From Sphingobacterium sp. HMA12 (GTDB lineage: Bacteria; Bacteroidota; Bacteroidia; Sphingobacteriales; Sphingobacteriaceae), in assembly GCF_002933815.1 (NCBI RefSeq), contig NZ_BEYR01000001.1, positions 2,597,765 through 2,661,764 of the forward strand: 64,000 nucleotides of DNA. The letters are read 5' to 3'. Position 1 is the stretch's first letter; each line of letters opens with the position of its first letter. The notes under the pieces are model-generated. The model was given only the letters and a program-made list of their open reading frames with translations. It searched no databases and was not told the DNA's origin. The translations under genes were made by a program, and so were the position numbers. This document shows positions 6,843 through 15,658 of this stretch, in pieces.

Positions 6843-9272
6843 ATGAAAAGATCTTTTCTGGGGCTTATCTTAAGTCTGGGATTGGTAGGAGCTATACATC
6901 TGGATGTTTCGGCTCAAAGTAAAGGGGTACATGGACGTGTAAAAACGAAAGACGGCGCACCAATTGAGTCGGCAACAGTAACCATTATGGGACTAGGGAA
7001 ATCCACTTCGACCTCTTCTGATGGCAGTTTTCAATTTTCCAATCTTTCGGATGGAACATATACCATTCGGATCAAAAGTATCGGAAATACGATTGCAGAG
7101 CAGATAGTGACGGTTAAAGATGGTAAAGCTTCAGCAGTTAATATCGCGATGAATATTTCTGAGTCCCAGTTGGAGCAGGTTGAAGTACTTGGATACAATT
7201 CCCATAACAACCAAAAAGTTCATATTGGGAAAGCTGGTATTATTGATAAAGACTTACCGCAAAGTGTACAGATCATCAATGAACAGGTCATTGCCGACCA
7301 GCAGGTGAATCGGTTAAGTGATGCACTCAAAAATGCAAATGGTGTTGCCTTAGGTGCCAACCGAGGTGGAGTCAATGAAAATTTCTATGCGAGGGGTTAT
7401 AGTTTAGGCGCGAACAATATCTTTAAGAATGGAATCAGAACAAACAATAGTGCATCTATTGAAGCCTCAACGTTGGAGTCCATAGAAATCTTAAAAGGTA
7501 GTGCAGCGCTATTATATGGTGGTGTAAGTGGCGGAGCAGTTATCAATATGGTCACTAAAAAACCTAAATTTAACTATGGTGGAGAGGTTAGCTTCCGAAC
7601 AGGGAGTTATGATTTCTACAAGCCGACGGTTGATGTGTATGGACCATTATCCAAGACTGTAGCCTTTCGACTGATAGGAACTTATGAAAATGCAAAAAGT
7701 TTTCGTGATGTCGTCGAAAATAAACGGACATATGTAAATCCTTCATTACTCATAAAAGCTTCGGAAAAGACCGAGATCGAAATAAACGGCGATTATATGA
7801 AGGCGAACAATACGCCTGATTTTGGTATCGGCACTATTGATGGTAAAATTGATCAATCTATTGGAAGAAAGAGATTTCTCAATACAGTTTGGGCTTTTAA
7901 TGACACCGAGCAGGCCAATTTCCAAACCGCGTTAAATCACAAGTTTAATGACAACTGGAAGCTAAATATTGCATTGGGTGCCCAATCGTACAATAGAGAT
8001 TACTTCGGCGCAGAGCGCGTGCAGATTCAAGCAAATGGGGACTTAAACATTGCTTTGAATAAAACGAGGTCTAAAGAAATCACCATGAATCAGCAGGTAA
8101 ATTTGACTGGTAAATTTTATACTGCCGGAATTAAACATACGATATTGGTCGGTGCTGATGCAGATCAATCCGATGTTAAGAACTTTGCTTTTAAAATTTC
8201 CGATAAAGGAAATGTAGTCGGTGTAGATGGAAAGACAAAAGTCTATGACCTCATAAACATCTATCAACCGGGAGGAGAACGTACGGATATCCCAGATGCA
8301 TCCTTCAAGAATTCCACGAGAACAGATATTTACCGTTCAGGTGTATTTGTGCAAGATTTAATTGAACTATCGGAAAAATTCAAGGTTTTAGCAGGAGTAA
8401 GATACACGTATCAAAAAACTCCGGAATCCAGGATTATAGATAACCAAGGAAACCATACATTGACTGAAAATAAACCTGCTGGTCCAAAAATTGATAAAGC
8501 ATGGTCTCCTAAATTTGGTCTTATTTACCAACCGATTTCTAGCTCAAGCATATTTGTGACTTACGCAAGCAACTTTGAGGCTAACTCCGGATACGATCGT
8601 GAGTATCGTTCATTAGGACCTTCCATCATCGATCAATATGAATTCGGTGTAAAAAATGAGTTTATGAATGGCCGTTTGACAGCGAATGCTTCCGTATATC
8701 GAATTAAAAACAATAGATTCGCTCAAGCGATTATTTCAGAAGATGGCACGATCAAGGATGCGCTGATGAAAGAATTTACCGGAGAAACAGCATCGGACGG
8801 TGTTGAACTGGATTTACGTGGACAGCTTGCAGAGGGATTAAATATTATTGCCGGTTATAGTTATAATTTTAGAAGATATACAAAGACTAGTGAGATGGGG
8901 AATGCCGAGGGAGAGAGACAGGTCGGGTCTACACCTCACACCGCAAATGGAACCATATTTTATACTTTGCAAAATGGCAGCCTGAAGGGACTCAAACTAG
9001 GATTCTCTTCCTTCTATACCGGAAGACGTAATGCCGGATGGAACAATACGAAAGCAAATATCCGAGATGGTGTAAATCGTCTGATTTCTGTCAGTCCATT
9101 TACAACTATTGACTTTTCCGCTGGATACACCTATAAAAATTGGAGTATTCTTGGAAAATTGTCCAATATTACCAATGCATTTAACTATTACATCCATGAA
9201 AACTATAGTGTGAATCCGATTCCACCGCGCAGTTTTATGGCAACGCTGTCGTATAAATTTGAAAAAAGATAA
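6843..9272 (+). CDS. TonB-dependent siderophore-type outer-membrane receptor
   Basis: The protein has 809 residues: a signal peptide (to about residue 24, VSAQ), a carboxypeptidase-regulatory-like beta-sandwich (about 26-108, GVHGRVKTKDGAPIESATV), a plug domain (about 125-235, with DLPQSVQIINEQVIADQQ and SIEILKGSAALLYGGVSGGAV), then a 22-strand barrel ending in the aromatic-rich strand SFMATLSYKFEKR. The plug pattern is that of FhuA-type ferric-siderophore receptors, which import iron chelates with TonB/ExbBD energy. Two Fur-like sites flank its promoter and a strong terminator follows at 9297. It is transcribed alone. The actual ligand is unknown. Confidence 0.9.
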   Translation: MKRSFLGLILSLGLVGAIHLDVSAQSKGVHGRVKTKDGAPIESATVTIMGLGKSTSTSSDGSFQFSNLSDGTYTIRIKSIGNTIAEQIVTVKDGKASAVNIAMNISESQLEQVEVLGYNSHNNQKVHIGKAGIIDKDLPQSVQIINEQVIADQQVNRLSDALKNANGVALGANRGGVNENFYARGYSLGANNIFKNGIRTNNSASIEASTLESIEILKGSAALLYGGVSGGAVINMVTKKPKFNYGGEVSFRTGSYDFYKPTVDVYGPLSKTVAFRLIGTYENAKSFRDVVENKRTYVNPSLLIKASEKTEIEINGDYMKANNTPDFGIGTIDGKIDQSIGRKRFLNTVWAFNDTEQANFQTALNHKFNDNWKLNIALGAQSYNRDYFGAERVQIQANGDLNIALNKTRSKEITMNQQVNLTGKFYTAGIKHTILVGADADQSDVKNFAFKISDKGNVVGVDGKTKVYDLINIYQPGGERTDIPDASFKNSTRTDIYRSGVFVQDLIELSEKFKVLAGVRYTYQKTPESRIIDNQGNHTLTENKPAGPKIDKAWSPKFGLIYQPISSSSIFVTYASNFEANSGYDREYRSLGPSIIDQYEFGVKNEFMNGRLTANASVYRIKNNRFAQAIISEDGTIKDALMKEFTGETASDGVELDLRGQLAEGLNIIAGYSYNFRRYTKTSEMGNAEGERQVGSTPHTANGTIFYTLQNGSLKGLKLGFSSFYTGRRNAGWNNTKANIRDGVNRLISVSPFTTIDFSAGYTYKNWSILGKLSNITNAFNYYIHENYSVNPIPPRSFMATLSYKFEKR

Positions 9273-9296
9273 ATGAGATTATTTTTTTCGATCTCG

Positions 9297-9337
9297 AAGA
9301 GGGCGCTTTTACATAAAAAGCGTCCTCTTTTTTTCTA
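9297..9337 (+). terminator. Rho-independent terminator of TonB receptor gene
   Basis: AAGAGGGCGCTTTT pairs with AAAAAGCGTCCTCTT around a four-base loop, followed by a run of T. It begins 25 nt after the receptor stop codon. Confidence 0.85.
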
Positions 9338-9363
9338 TTTTCCCAATTTCAAACCACAGGACT

Positions 9364-9552
9364 TTACGCTTCGTTTTTATTTCTTTTTAAACGATCAGTT
9401 GACAATAAAGCAGTAATGGATGTCGCCGCCAACGCAGAAATTCCAATATTTAGCGTACTGACCAAAAAGTGATCGGAAAGTGAATACTTAATACCATAAT
9501 AAGTAATGGCGTAAGTAACCAAATAAGTGATAAATGCTTTAATAATTTCCAT
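9364..9552 (-). CDS. Small hydrophobic membrane protein, unknown function
   Basis: A 62-residue protein with two hydrophobic segments (about residues 5-25 and 30-50) and a basic tail (DRLKRNKNEA), which suggests a two-pass inner-membrane protein with the tail in the cytoplasm. TATATTTG at 9593-9600 on the minus strand is a good -7 box about 40 nt upstream of the ATG, which supports a real gene. It does not match a family I recognise. Confidence 0.5.
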   Translation of the reverse strand: MEIIKAFITYLVTYAITYYGIKYSLSDHFLVSTLNIGISALAATSITALLSTDRLKRNKNEA

Positions 9553-9592
9553 AATATTAACACATGGGATACAGCTACAATAATTTTCGACG

Positions 9593-9600
9593 CAAATATA
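9593..9600 (-). promoter_or_regulatory. -7 promoter element of the small membrane protein gene
   Basis: The minus strand reads TATATTTG, a full match to TAnnTTTG. The direct repeat at 9631-9664 lies about 30-65 bp upstream of it, where an activator would bind. Confidence 0.55.
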
Positions 9601-9630
9601 AAGAGCTTCTTTACCCCTATTTCCTTTCGC

Positions 9631-9664
9631 TTACGATTCGTCTTAGATGATTTATGATTCGTCG
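9631..9664 (+). repeat. Direct repeat (ACGATTCGTC / ATGATTCGTC) with exact 21-bp spacing
   Basis: ACGATTCGTC starts at 9633 and ATGATTCGTC at 9654, 21 bp apart. Two short direct repeats with a 21-22 bp period are the usual operator of LytTR response regulators. A related pair precedes the barrel gene at 46315. Confidence 0.4.
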
Positions 9665-9841
9665 TTTTTAAGGATGATCAGGGTATTAAATTCTAACCCA
9701 CTGAATAAATAATGTAAAATATATCACTTATTTTCAAATCAATTTAGCATCAAAACCATCAAGTCATTCAACAAGAAATTAAATTTACCAACATCTTTTC
9801 CCGTTGGTTTGAATGCAGCAAAAAAGCACTAAAAACGCCTT

Positions 9842-9938
9842 GGTGAAATCGCCTATGGAGTCCAGTTAAGAAAACCATCTTTCAAAATTATTAGAACAAC
9901 ATAGAGTTACGCCGAATGAATACAGAAAAAAGTCTTAA
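9842..9938 (+). pseudogene. AraC-family regulator, C-terminal remnant
   Basis: The frame starting at 9842 reads GEIAYGVQLRKPSF, and after a frameshift near 9886 the next frame reads LLEQHRVTPNEYRKKS and stops at 9936-9938. Together they match the last helices of an AraC DNA-binding domain (IAYxVGFxxPSYFxxxFKExxGVTPxEYRK). Nothing convincing is left of the rest of the gene in the 280 bp upstream. The hairpin at 9945 follows seven bases after the stop and was probably its terminator. Confidence 0.6.
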
Positions 9939-9944
9939 TAAAAA

Positions 9945-9980
9945 AAAACACCCGATAGCATGGGGTACTCCGGGTGTTTT
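9945..9980. terminator. Bidirectional stem-loop after AraC remnant
   Basis: AAAACACCCG (9945-9954) pairs with CGGGTGTTTT (9971-9980). Both sides carry T-rich ends (TTTT on plus, eight T on minus). Confidence 0.6.
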
Positions 9981-10194
9981 AGCCATATTATTAACCTATT
10001 TTATGAAAAGTGCCCGTGAAGGGCAACACTAAAGTAGAAAAAAACTTTGTATAAACAAAATAAAAAGTAAAAAAAACAGATTTTCAATCTCAGCTAAACC
10101 GGTTAAACATTGATTTAGACAAACAACATAATCTTCTTTATCTGGTACACAAGCTCGGAACTAATTAACCCCAAATCCGATAGTAATAGCGTAA

Positions 10195-10260
10195 TAACAG
10201 GGATATAACAGGGATTTAACAGGGTTTTATCAGGGATAATCCCCTGTTAAACCCCTGTTA
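10195..10260. repeat. 11-bp phased CAGGG array forming a long imperfect hairpin
   Basis: CAGGG occurs at 10198, 10209, 10220 and 10231, exactly 11 bp apart, and its complement CCCTG at 10242 and 10253, again 11 bp apart. The segment about 10207-10224 is almost fully complementary to 10241-10260, so the array can fold into a cruciform or RNA hairpin. It lies about 200 bp upstream of the Crp/Fnr gene. The rest of 9981-10457 shows no gene. Confidence 0.6.
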
Positions 10261-10457
10261 ATACAGTATTAAAATAGTGTTATTTCACTTTTAATTTAGA
10301 AAATGGTATTAACTTGTTGATAAGACATATACTACGATGCTATTCCATCCTTCCTATCTAGTGAATAATCAAAAATATAAGCGCTCCCAAAAAAAGATGC
10401 ACGGCTCAGAGATTAGGAGATTTTGCTTAATTTTAGTCCATTAAATAACTTTAAACT

Positions 10458-11033
10458 ATGACCGGTCGCGAAATTCTCAGACAACATATCAATAAAACCG
10501 TCCAATTAGATGATGAACAATTTGATTATTTCTTTTCTTTTTTCAGACCGGTATCCTTTAAAAAGAAACAAGCGATCATCAATATCGGCGATACGGTGGA
10601 ATGCGAATATTTTGTCCTCAATGGCTGCCTAAAAACTTTTGTGGTTAATGATGAACAAAAAATGCATATTCTACAGTTTGCCACACAAACCTGGTGGGCA
10701 TCCGATTATAATGCCTTACACAACTATACGAAAGCAACGGTCAACCTGGATTGTGTAAGCGATGCAGATACGCTTTGTCTACTTGCTGAGGACCGTGAAC
10801 GTGTATGCAAGAAAATCCATGAGGTGGAGACATTTTTACGATGGCGTTCGAATAAGGGGTATATCGGTCTACAAAAGAGAATTCTATCCCTACTCAATAA
10901 TGACGCCCGCAGTCGGTATGAGGAATTGATGCTCCAATATCCCGAATTATACAATCTTGTCCCAAAACACTTGATTGCAGCCTATCTTGGTGTTTCCCGG
11001 GAGACGCTCAGCCGACTCTATCAGAGTAAATAA
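10458..11033 (+). CDS. Crp/Fnr-family transcriptional regulator
   Basis: The 191-residue protein has an N-terminal cyclic-nucleotide-binding-type domain (about 20-115, with ECEYFVLNGCLKTFVVND in the LxxGxxk position) and a C-terminal winged helix whose recognition part reads KHLIAAYLGVSRETLSRLYQ, a good match to HTH_Crp. There is no Fnr-type cysteine cluster. CRP-like palindromes start one base after its stop codon, in front of the DJ-1/PfpI gene at 11149, so this regulator probably controls that gene directly. The regulator's own signal is unknown. Confidence 0.88.
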   Translation: MTGREILRQHINKTVQLDDEQFDYFFSFFRPVSFKKKQAIINIGDTVECEYFVLNGCLKTFVVNDEQKMHILQFATQTWWASDYNALHNYTKATVNLDCVSDADTLCLLAEDRERVCKKIHEVETFLRWRSNKGYIGLQKRILSLLNNDARSRYEELMLQYPELYNLVPKHLIAAYLGVSRETLSRLYQSK

Positions 11034-11049
11034 TGTGATCTATATCACC
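11034..11049. promoter_or_regulatory. CRP-like operator 1 (TGTGA-N6-TCACC)
   Basis: TGTGATCTATATCACC differs by one base from the classical CRP palindrome TGTGA-N6-TCACA. It is centred 37 bp upstream of operator 2 and directly follows the Crp/Fnr gene. Confidence 0.6.
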
Positions 11050-11070
11050 AAAACAAACCATTCTTTAAAA

Positions 11071-11086
11071 TGTGATGTATATCACA
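11071..11086. promoter_or_regulatory. CRP-like operator 2 (perfect TGTGA-N6-TCACA)
   Basis: TGTGATGTATATCACA is a perfect two-fold match to the CRP consensus half-sites. A -7-like TACTTTG lies at 11110-11116; if it is used, the operator centre falls near -42, the classical activator position. Confidence 0.65.
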
Positions 11087-11148
11087 TAGATGCCTAAAGA
11101 TTTATGCCCTACTTTGTACTATCATTTAAACAATTAATTTTTTAAAAG

Positions 11149-11844
11149 ATGAAAAAAGAGAACTTAAAGGTATTGGTCGTTTTGACTTCACATGACCAAC
11201 TGGGAGATACAGGAGCTAAAACAGGTTTTTGGGTGGAAGAGTTTGCAGCTCCCTACTATGTTATGGCCGATGCGGGAGTCACGATAACAATTGCCTCACC
11301 CAAAGGCGGACAACCACCTATTGATCCCAAAAGCGCACTTCCTGATTTCCAAACAGCAGCAACAAAACGTTTTGATGCCGATATGGAACTTCAGAACAAA
11401 CTGGCAAACAGCATCGTCCTAACAGCAGTGGACGAACAGGATTACGATGCAATTTTCTATCCGGGTGGCCATGGACCTCTGTGGGACCTTGCGAATGATA
11501 AGACCTCTATTACATTGATTGAATCATTCTGGAAACACAATAAACCTGTAGCCGCGGTATGCCATGCTCCCGGTGTTTTCCGATTTGTTAAGAATGCCGA
11601 TGGTAGTCCATTGGTACAGGGCAAGAAGGTAACAGGCTTTTCCAATTCCGAAGAAGAAGCTGTACAATTGACAGACGTCGTCCCTTTCCTGGTTGAGGAT
11701 GAACTGGTTAAGCTTGGTGGAAAATACAGTAAAGGTGAAGATTGGAGCAGTCATGTGGTCAGAGACGGTAAGCTGATCACCGGTCAGAATCCCGGTTCAT
11801 CGGAAGAAACTGCAAGAGAACTATTGGCTCTGCTGGAACAATAA
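11149..11844 (+). CDS. DJ-1/PfpI-family protein (Hsp31/glyoxalase III-like)
   Basis: The 231-residue cytoplasmic protein has the DJ-1/PfpI flavodoxin-like fold. The elbow reads AAVCHAPG, with the reactive cysteine in AVCHAPG near residue 140; an acidic residue comes from the early GFWVEEFAAPY motif, as in class II Hsp31-like members, and YPGGHGPLWDL is the GGHG oxyanion region. Members of this group act as chaperones, deglycases or glutathione-independent glyoxalases. Two CRP-like operators precede the gene and the Crp/Fnr gene is immediately upstream. A strong terminator follows. Confidence 0.88.
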   Translation: MKKENLKVLVVLTSHDQLGDTGAKTGFWVEEFAAPYYVMADAGVTITIASPKGGQPPIDPKSALPDFQTAATKRFDADMELQNKLANSIVLTAVDEQDYDAIFYPGGHGPLWDLANDKTSITLIESFWKHNKPVAAVCHAPGVFRFVKNADGSPLVQGKKVTGFSNSEEEAVQLTDVVPFLVEDELVKLGGKYSKGEDWSSHVVRDGKLITGQNPGSSEETARELLALLEQ

Positions 11845-11906
11845 AACGCTGTCAATAAAAGTTTTCCGTTCTGAAATACACAAAGACAGGCCTACAACAC
11901 GATTAT

Positions 11907-11951
11907 AAAATCCCATTTTTATATGTTGAGAACAATAAAAATGGGATTTTT
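11907..11951 (+). terminator. Rho-independent terminator of DJ-1/PfpI gene
   Basis: AAAATCCCATTTTTAT pairs with ATAAAAATGGGATTTT and ends in T residues. The stem is also usable on the opposite strand. Between it and the ligD stop, ATTTACCATCCGTT (12008) and an inverted copy (12044-12057) repeat the motif seen at 6609 and 9631. Confidence 0.8.
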
Positions 11952-12107
11952 GCCCGATTTCTTATGATGCCAAAACCGCATAATTTATATCTATAAAATT
12001 AAGTTCATTTACCATCCGTTTGCGTTATTTCATCAAATATAGAAACCGTTCGTAAATAAAGAACGCCAAATGCTCCGCATCGGACGTATGCGTTAATGTA
12101 AATAAGA

Positions 12108-14810
12108 TTACTTCGCAGAATAGGCACCGATGATCTTCTTGAGGTCAATTCCCTTGCCTAACACAGGTTTAAAAATATCACCCATACTATTTATCCGTTC
12201 CATTGCATTAAAAATAGTAAAATCGGTCATCTTTAATCCTTTTTTCACCTCATCCCAGTGGAGCGGCATGGATACCGTAGCACCGGCTTTGGGTCTGACC
12301 GAATAAACAGATGCAATGGTTGCATGAGGTCTGTTTTGAAGGAAATCCAGGTACATTTTCCCTTTACGGTCACGTACGGTGCGCTTGAGGCTAGTGTATG
12401 ACGGAATCTCAGCATGCACCAACGTAACGATGATACGGGCAAACTCTTTCGCCTGATCATACGTATATTTGTTTCCCAAAGGGATATAAATGTGGAGCCC
12501 CGTTGAGCCACTTGTCTTGCAATAACTAGGAACGCCCATGTTGTCCAGAATCTGCTTGGTCACCTGAGCGGCTTCGATCACCTGATCGAAAGAGTTTTTA
12601 TCCGGATCAAGATCAATGATACAGTAGGTTGGATGATCCGGTTTTTTAATTGTGCTATTCCATGGGTTCATTTCGATACAACCTAAATTGGCCATATACA
12701 ATAATGTTGCCTCATCCTTTCCGACTAAATAATGTCGATCTCGATTATCTGCTTCACTTTGATATAAATAAAGTTCGGCCCAATCCGGTGCGGTATCGGT
12801 AACATCTTTAAAATAGAACCCTTCTCCATTGATACCATTTGGGAATCGGTTCATACTTTGTGGCCTACCTTTTAGGTATGGTAATATAAAAGGTGCTACC
12901 TGATAATAATAATTGATAAGTTCGCCTTTGGTGATCTTTTCATTTGGCCAAAAAATCTTATCGAGATTGGTAAACTTGAGCTCCCGCTTATTGATTTTTT
13001 TTACTTGGGTTTTCTCTGTTGGATTTAACAAAATCTTGCGTCCTCCAGCTATACGCGATTTAAGCATATGATTCGTTTTATCTGCAACAAACTGTTGTAC
13101 TGACTCTTCCTGTTCAAGCATCACTTTCGTTGGATTTTTATCTTCTCGCATACCATCAAATGAGGGATGTCTCATAACGCCATCTTTCGTTATTTCCGTA
13201 AAACTAACTTCACATACGAGCTCCGGCCGCAACCAAGTCACCGATGCATGTGGTGGATTGGGACGAAAGCGTGAAGGTTTATTGATATTCGGCTCTTCTG
13301 CAAAAGGTGTCGTTTCTATGATCAATGGTTTAAATAAGGTCATCATATCTTTTTGCATCTTGGCATTGAAGCCGGTACCGACCTTTCCGGTATAAATGAG
13401 TTTTTTCTCTTTGTATACACCAACAAGCAGACTACTAAATAACTTCCCCGAATCATCGTTCAGGGTATAACCACCAATAACAACTTCCTGACGCTTATTG
13501 GCTTTAATTTTTAACCAATCATGTGAGCGGTTATTCGCGTGATAACTACTGTCTTTTCGCTTAGCCATGATCCCTTCCAGGCCTAGTTTTTTCGCCTCTT
13601 TCAGAAAGTCTGCCCCGGAAGTATCAAAATGCTCACTGAAAAGGATTTGTTCGCTTTGCGGAAGTACTGTTTTTAAAACGGCCTTTCTTTCGAGAAGAGA
13701 TAGGCTCTTTAAATCTTTCCCCTCATACCACAAGATATCAAATACATAATAGACAAGATCACCGTCAGCTTCACTGCGCCAATTCTGCAGACTACCAAAA
13801 TTTGCTACACCATTTTTGTCCAACACAACCACTTCTCCATCCACAATCGCATTGAGTTTTATCTCCTTGAGCTGATCATAAATGGGGTAAAACTTTTCAT
13901 TGAAACTCTTGTCATTCCGGGACTTCAATTCCACTTCCCCTTTATGCATAAAGGCCACTGCCCGATAACCGTCCCATTTCACCTCATAAACCCAGTCATC
14001 ATTATCAAAAGGTTTATCCACCAAGGTTGCAAGCATAGGCTCAATATGGGTATAAAAGGTTTGCGCCGGAGAGTTTTTCAACAGCTTATCTGGCACAGCC
14101 CGAGCTTCTGATTGTCGTCCAGGCTTCGCTTCAAGCTGGTCGCTAATCATTTCGGCAGCTTTTTTTGTTGTACTGTGTTTATCCTTTAGTGTGCTCTCTT
14201 TTTTGATAATCTTTTTCCCATATACCTTATCTGGTGATTTTTCCATCTGTGCAATGGTTTTACTGGAGATAACCGATTTATCCTTTTTTGTGATATCCTG
14301 ATCGCTGGCATATTTATCCTCGAGTTTCATCAGCAACCAACCGTTATCCCCGCGCCCATGCGCTTTGACCAAGGCAAATTCTCCTTTCAACTTTTCCCCA
14401 TGAAGCCTGAATTTGAGTTTCCCGGAATAAAGCTGGTGCCTGAGATTTTTGTCCATATTGGTAATATCATCCTTTGCACCTTCTACGGGTTCATATGTTC
14501 CTTCATCCCAAACGATCACAGTTCCACCGCCGTATTGACCTTTAGGGATAATTCCCTCAAAATTTCGGTAGTCGTAGGGATGATCTTCGACCATCATCGC
14601 TAGTCGCTTGATATTCGGATCCATAGAAGGCCCCTTTGGCACTGCCCAGCTTTTCAGCACTCCTTCCATCTCCAAGCGGAAATCATAATGCAAATGAGAG
14701 GCATCATGTTTCTGTACGACAAATCTCAGTTCCTTGCCGTTCGGCTTTCCGCCAAAGGGTTCCGGTGTTTTTTCATCCTTCCGTTTTTCGCGGTATTTGC
14801 TTAAACTCAT
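12108..14810 (-). CDS. ligD: ATP-dependent DNA ligase D (PE-LIG-POL)
   Basis: The 900-residue protein contains all three LigD modules in the order usual for many non-mycobacterial LigDs. A 3'-phosphoesterase domain comes first (about 1-165; FVVQKHDASHLHYDFRLE carries the HDxxHxHYDxR core). Next is the ATP-dependent ligase domain (about 255-560; EVKWDGYRA holds the adenylated lysine near residue 280, and VDGEVVVLD and LKIK motifs follow). Last is an AEP-type polymerase domain (about 630-890; FTNLDKIFWP start, CIIDLDPD metal site, SGSTGLHIYIPL). LigD with Ku carries out non-homologous end joining. No Ku gene is visible in this window, which is unusual as they are often adjacent. Confidence 0.97.
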   Translation of the reverse strand: MSLSKYREKRKDEKTPEPFGGKPNGKELRFVVQKHDASHLHYDFRLEMEGVLKSWAVPKGPSMDPNIKRLAMMVEDHPYDYRNFEGIIPKGQYGGGTVIVWDEGTYEPVEGAKDDITNMDKNLRHQLYSGKLKFRLHGEKLKGEFALVKAHGRGDNGWLLMKLEDKYASDQDITKKDKSVISSKTIAQMEKSPDKVYGKKIIKKESTLKDKHSTTKKAAEMISDQLEAKPGRQSEARAVPDKLLKNSPAQTFYTHIEPMLATLVDKPFDNDDWVYEVKWDGYRAVAFMHKGEVELKSRNDKSFNEKFYPIYDQLKEIKLNAIVDGEVVVLDKNGVANFGSLQNWRSEADGDLVYYVFDILWYEGKDLKSLSLLERKAVLKTVLPQSEQILFSEHFDTSGADFLKEAKKLGLEGIMAKRKDSSYHANNRSHDWLKIKANKRQEVVIGGYTLNDDSGKLFSSLLVGVYKEKKLIYTGKVGTGFNAKMQKDMMTLFKPLIIETTPFAEEPNINKPSRFRPNPPHASVTWLRPELVCEVSFTEITKDGVMRHPSFDGMREDKNPTKVMLEQEESVQQFVADKTNHMLKSRIAGGRKILLNPTEKTQVKKINKRELKFTNLDKIFWPNEKITKGELINYYYQVAPFILPYLKGRPQSMNRFPNGINGEGFYFKDVTDTAPDWAELYLYQSEADNRDRHYLVGKDEATLLYMANLGCIEMNPWNSTIKKPDHPTYCIIDLDPDKNSFDQVIEAAQVTKQILDNMGVPSYCKTSGSTGLHIYIPLGNKYTYDQAKEFARIIVTLVHAEIPSYTSLKRTVRDRKGKMYLDFLQNRPHATIASVYSVRPKAGATVSMPLHWDEVKKGLKMTDFTIFNAMERINSMGDIFKPVLGKGIDLKKIIGAYSAK

Positions 14811-15157
14811 ACGTTCAATGTTTATCTTCGAAAATGATATAGCAACATGTTTTTATCAAAGTGCTATTCCACGAAGTGGTTACATTACTACTCTGTATAA
14901 CACAATGCCAGGATTGAAAAAGTTTATATTTTTTTGCTACTTTTTTAAGTTTCTCCCGTTACTTCCAAAAATTTTATTCCTAAAATTCAAGCTGCGGGTT
15001 TGATAGATTGCCAAGGCAAACAAAACATCAGGTTATTCTTATACTAGTAGAGCAATGTATACCGTTATGGTTGCATAAAATCAATCATGATCAACATCAT
15101 CTACTATACGATTTTCTTGGTATAGTAATTGTATTTTTTATCTAAACAATAACATAT
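14811..15157. other. Intergenic region between ligD and NlpE-like gene
   Basis: Divergent promoter region of 347 bp, AT rich. TAATTGTATTTTTT before 15158 could hold the promoter of the lipoprotein gene. No coding remnant, RNA gene or clear operator was recognised. Confidence 0.5.
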
Positions 15158-15646
15158 ATGAACAAAATCGCTCAGTTTCTTTCCTTCGGAATGGTAACCC
15201 TGATAATTTCCTCCTGTCACAATATTAATGAAGGAACTGTTAGTACAGCCATCGACACTTCTGCAACCACAGACAAGATGTCCAGCAATGACAACAACCA
15301 GCAGGATACAGCTTTAACTGTTATACAAAAACGTTATATCGGAACTATTCCTTGTGCAGACTGCGAAGGAATAAAAATGGTTTTGACCTTTGTCAATGAA
15401 ACTTATAAGCTTGAGGAAACCTATTTAGGAAAATCTGATCAGCCGATCAAATCCGAGGGAATAATCCTTATCGAGCGTGGCTACGAAAAAGATAATGATG
15501 CGACTTTGTACATTCTGAATCCAGATAGCGACACGGATAAGCGCTATTTCGTACGCCTTACGGCACAACCCGGTAAGTTAATCATGCTGGATAAGGATCA
15601 GAAAATAATCAGATCTCAATTGAACTATACCCTATCTGCGGAATAA
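15158..15646 (+). CDS. NlpE-like lipoprotein
   Basis: The 162-residue protein has a lipobox (VTLIISSC). A serine/threonine-rich linker is followed by the NlpE N-terminal domain, recognisable from YIGTIPCADCEGIKMVLTF, with the CxxC pair of this family, and a C-terminal GKLIMLDKDQ segment. In E. coli NlpE is an outer-membrane lipoprotein that signals surface and copper stress to Cpx; Bacteroidota homologues are short and have no known Cpx link. It stands alone between ligD and the PIG-L deacetylase, convergent with the latter 12 nt away. Confidence 0.85.
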   Translation: MNKIAQFLSFGMVTLIISSCHNINEGTVSTAIDTSATTDKMSSNDNNQQDTALTVIQKRYIGTIPCADCEGIKMVLTFVNETYKLEETYLGKSDQPIKSEGIILIERGYEKDNDATLYILNPDSDTDKRYFVRLTAQPGKLIMLDKDQKIIRSQLNYTLSAE

Positions 15647-15658
15647 AGTAACGTGCGA

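Noticed and set aside
10195..10260. CRISPR array
   Set aside because: The units are 5-bp words at 11-bp steps with two in the opposite direction, not 25-40 bp repeats with unique spacers, and no cas gene is present.
12245..12511. 88-codon minus-strand frame inside ligD
   Set aside because: It is an alternative frame inside the LigD polymerase domain, which is intact.
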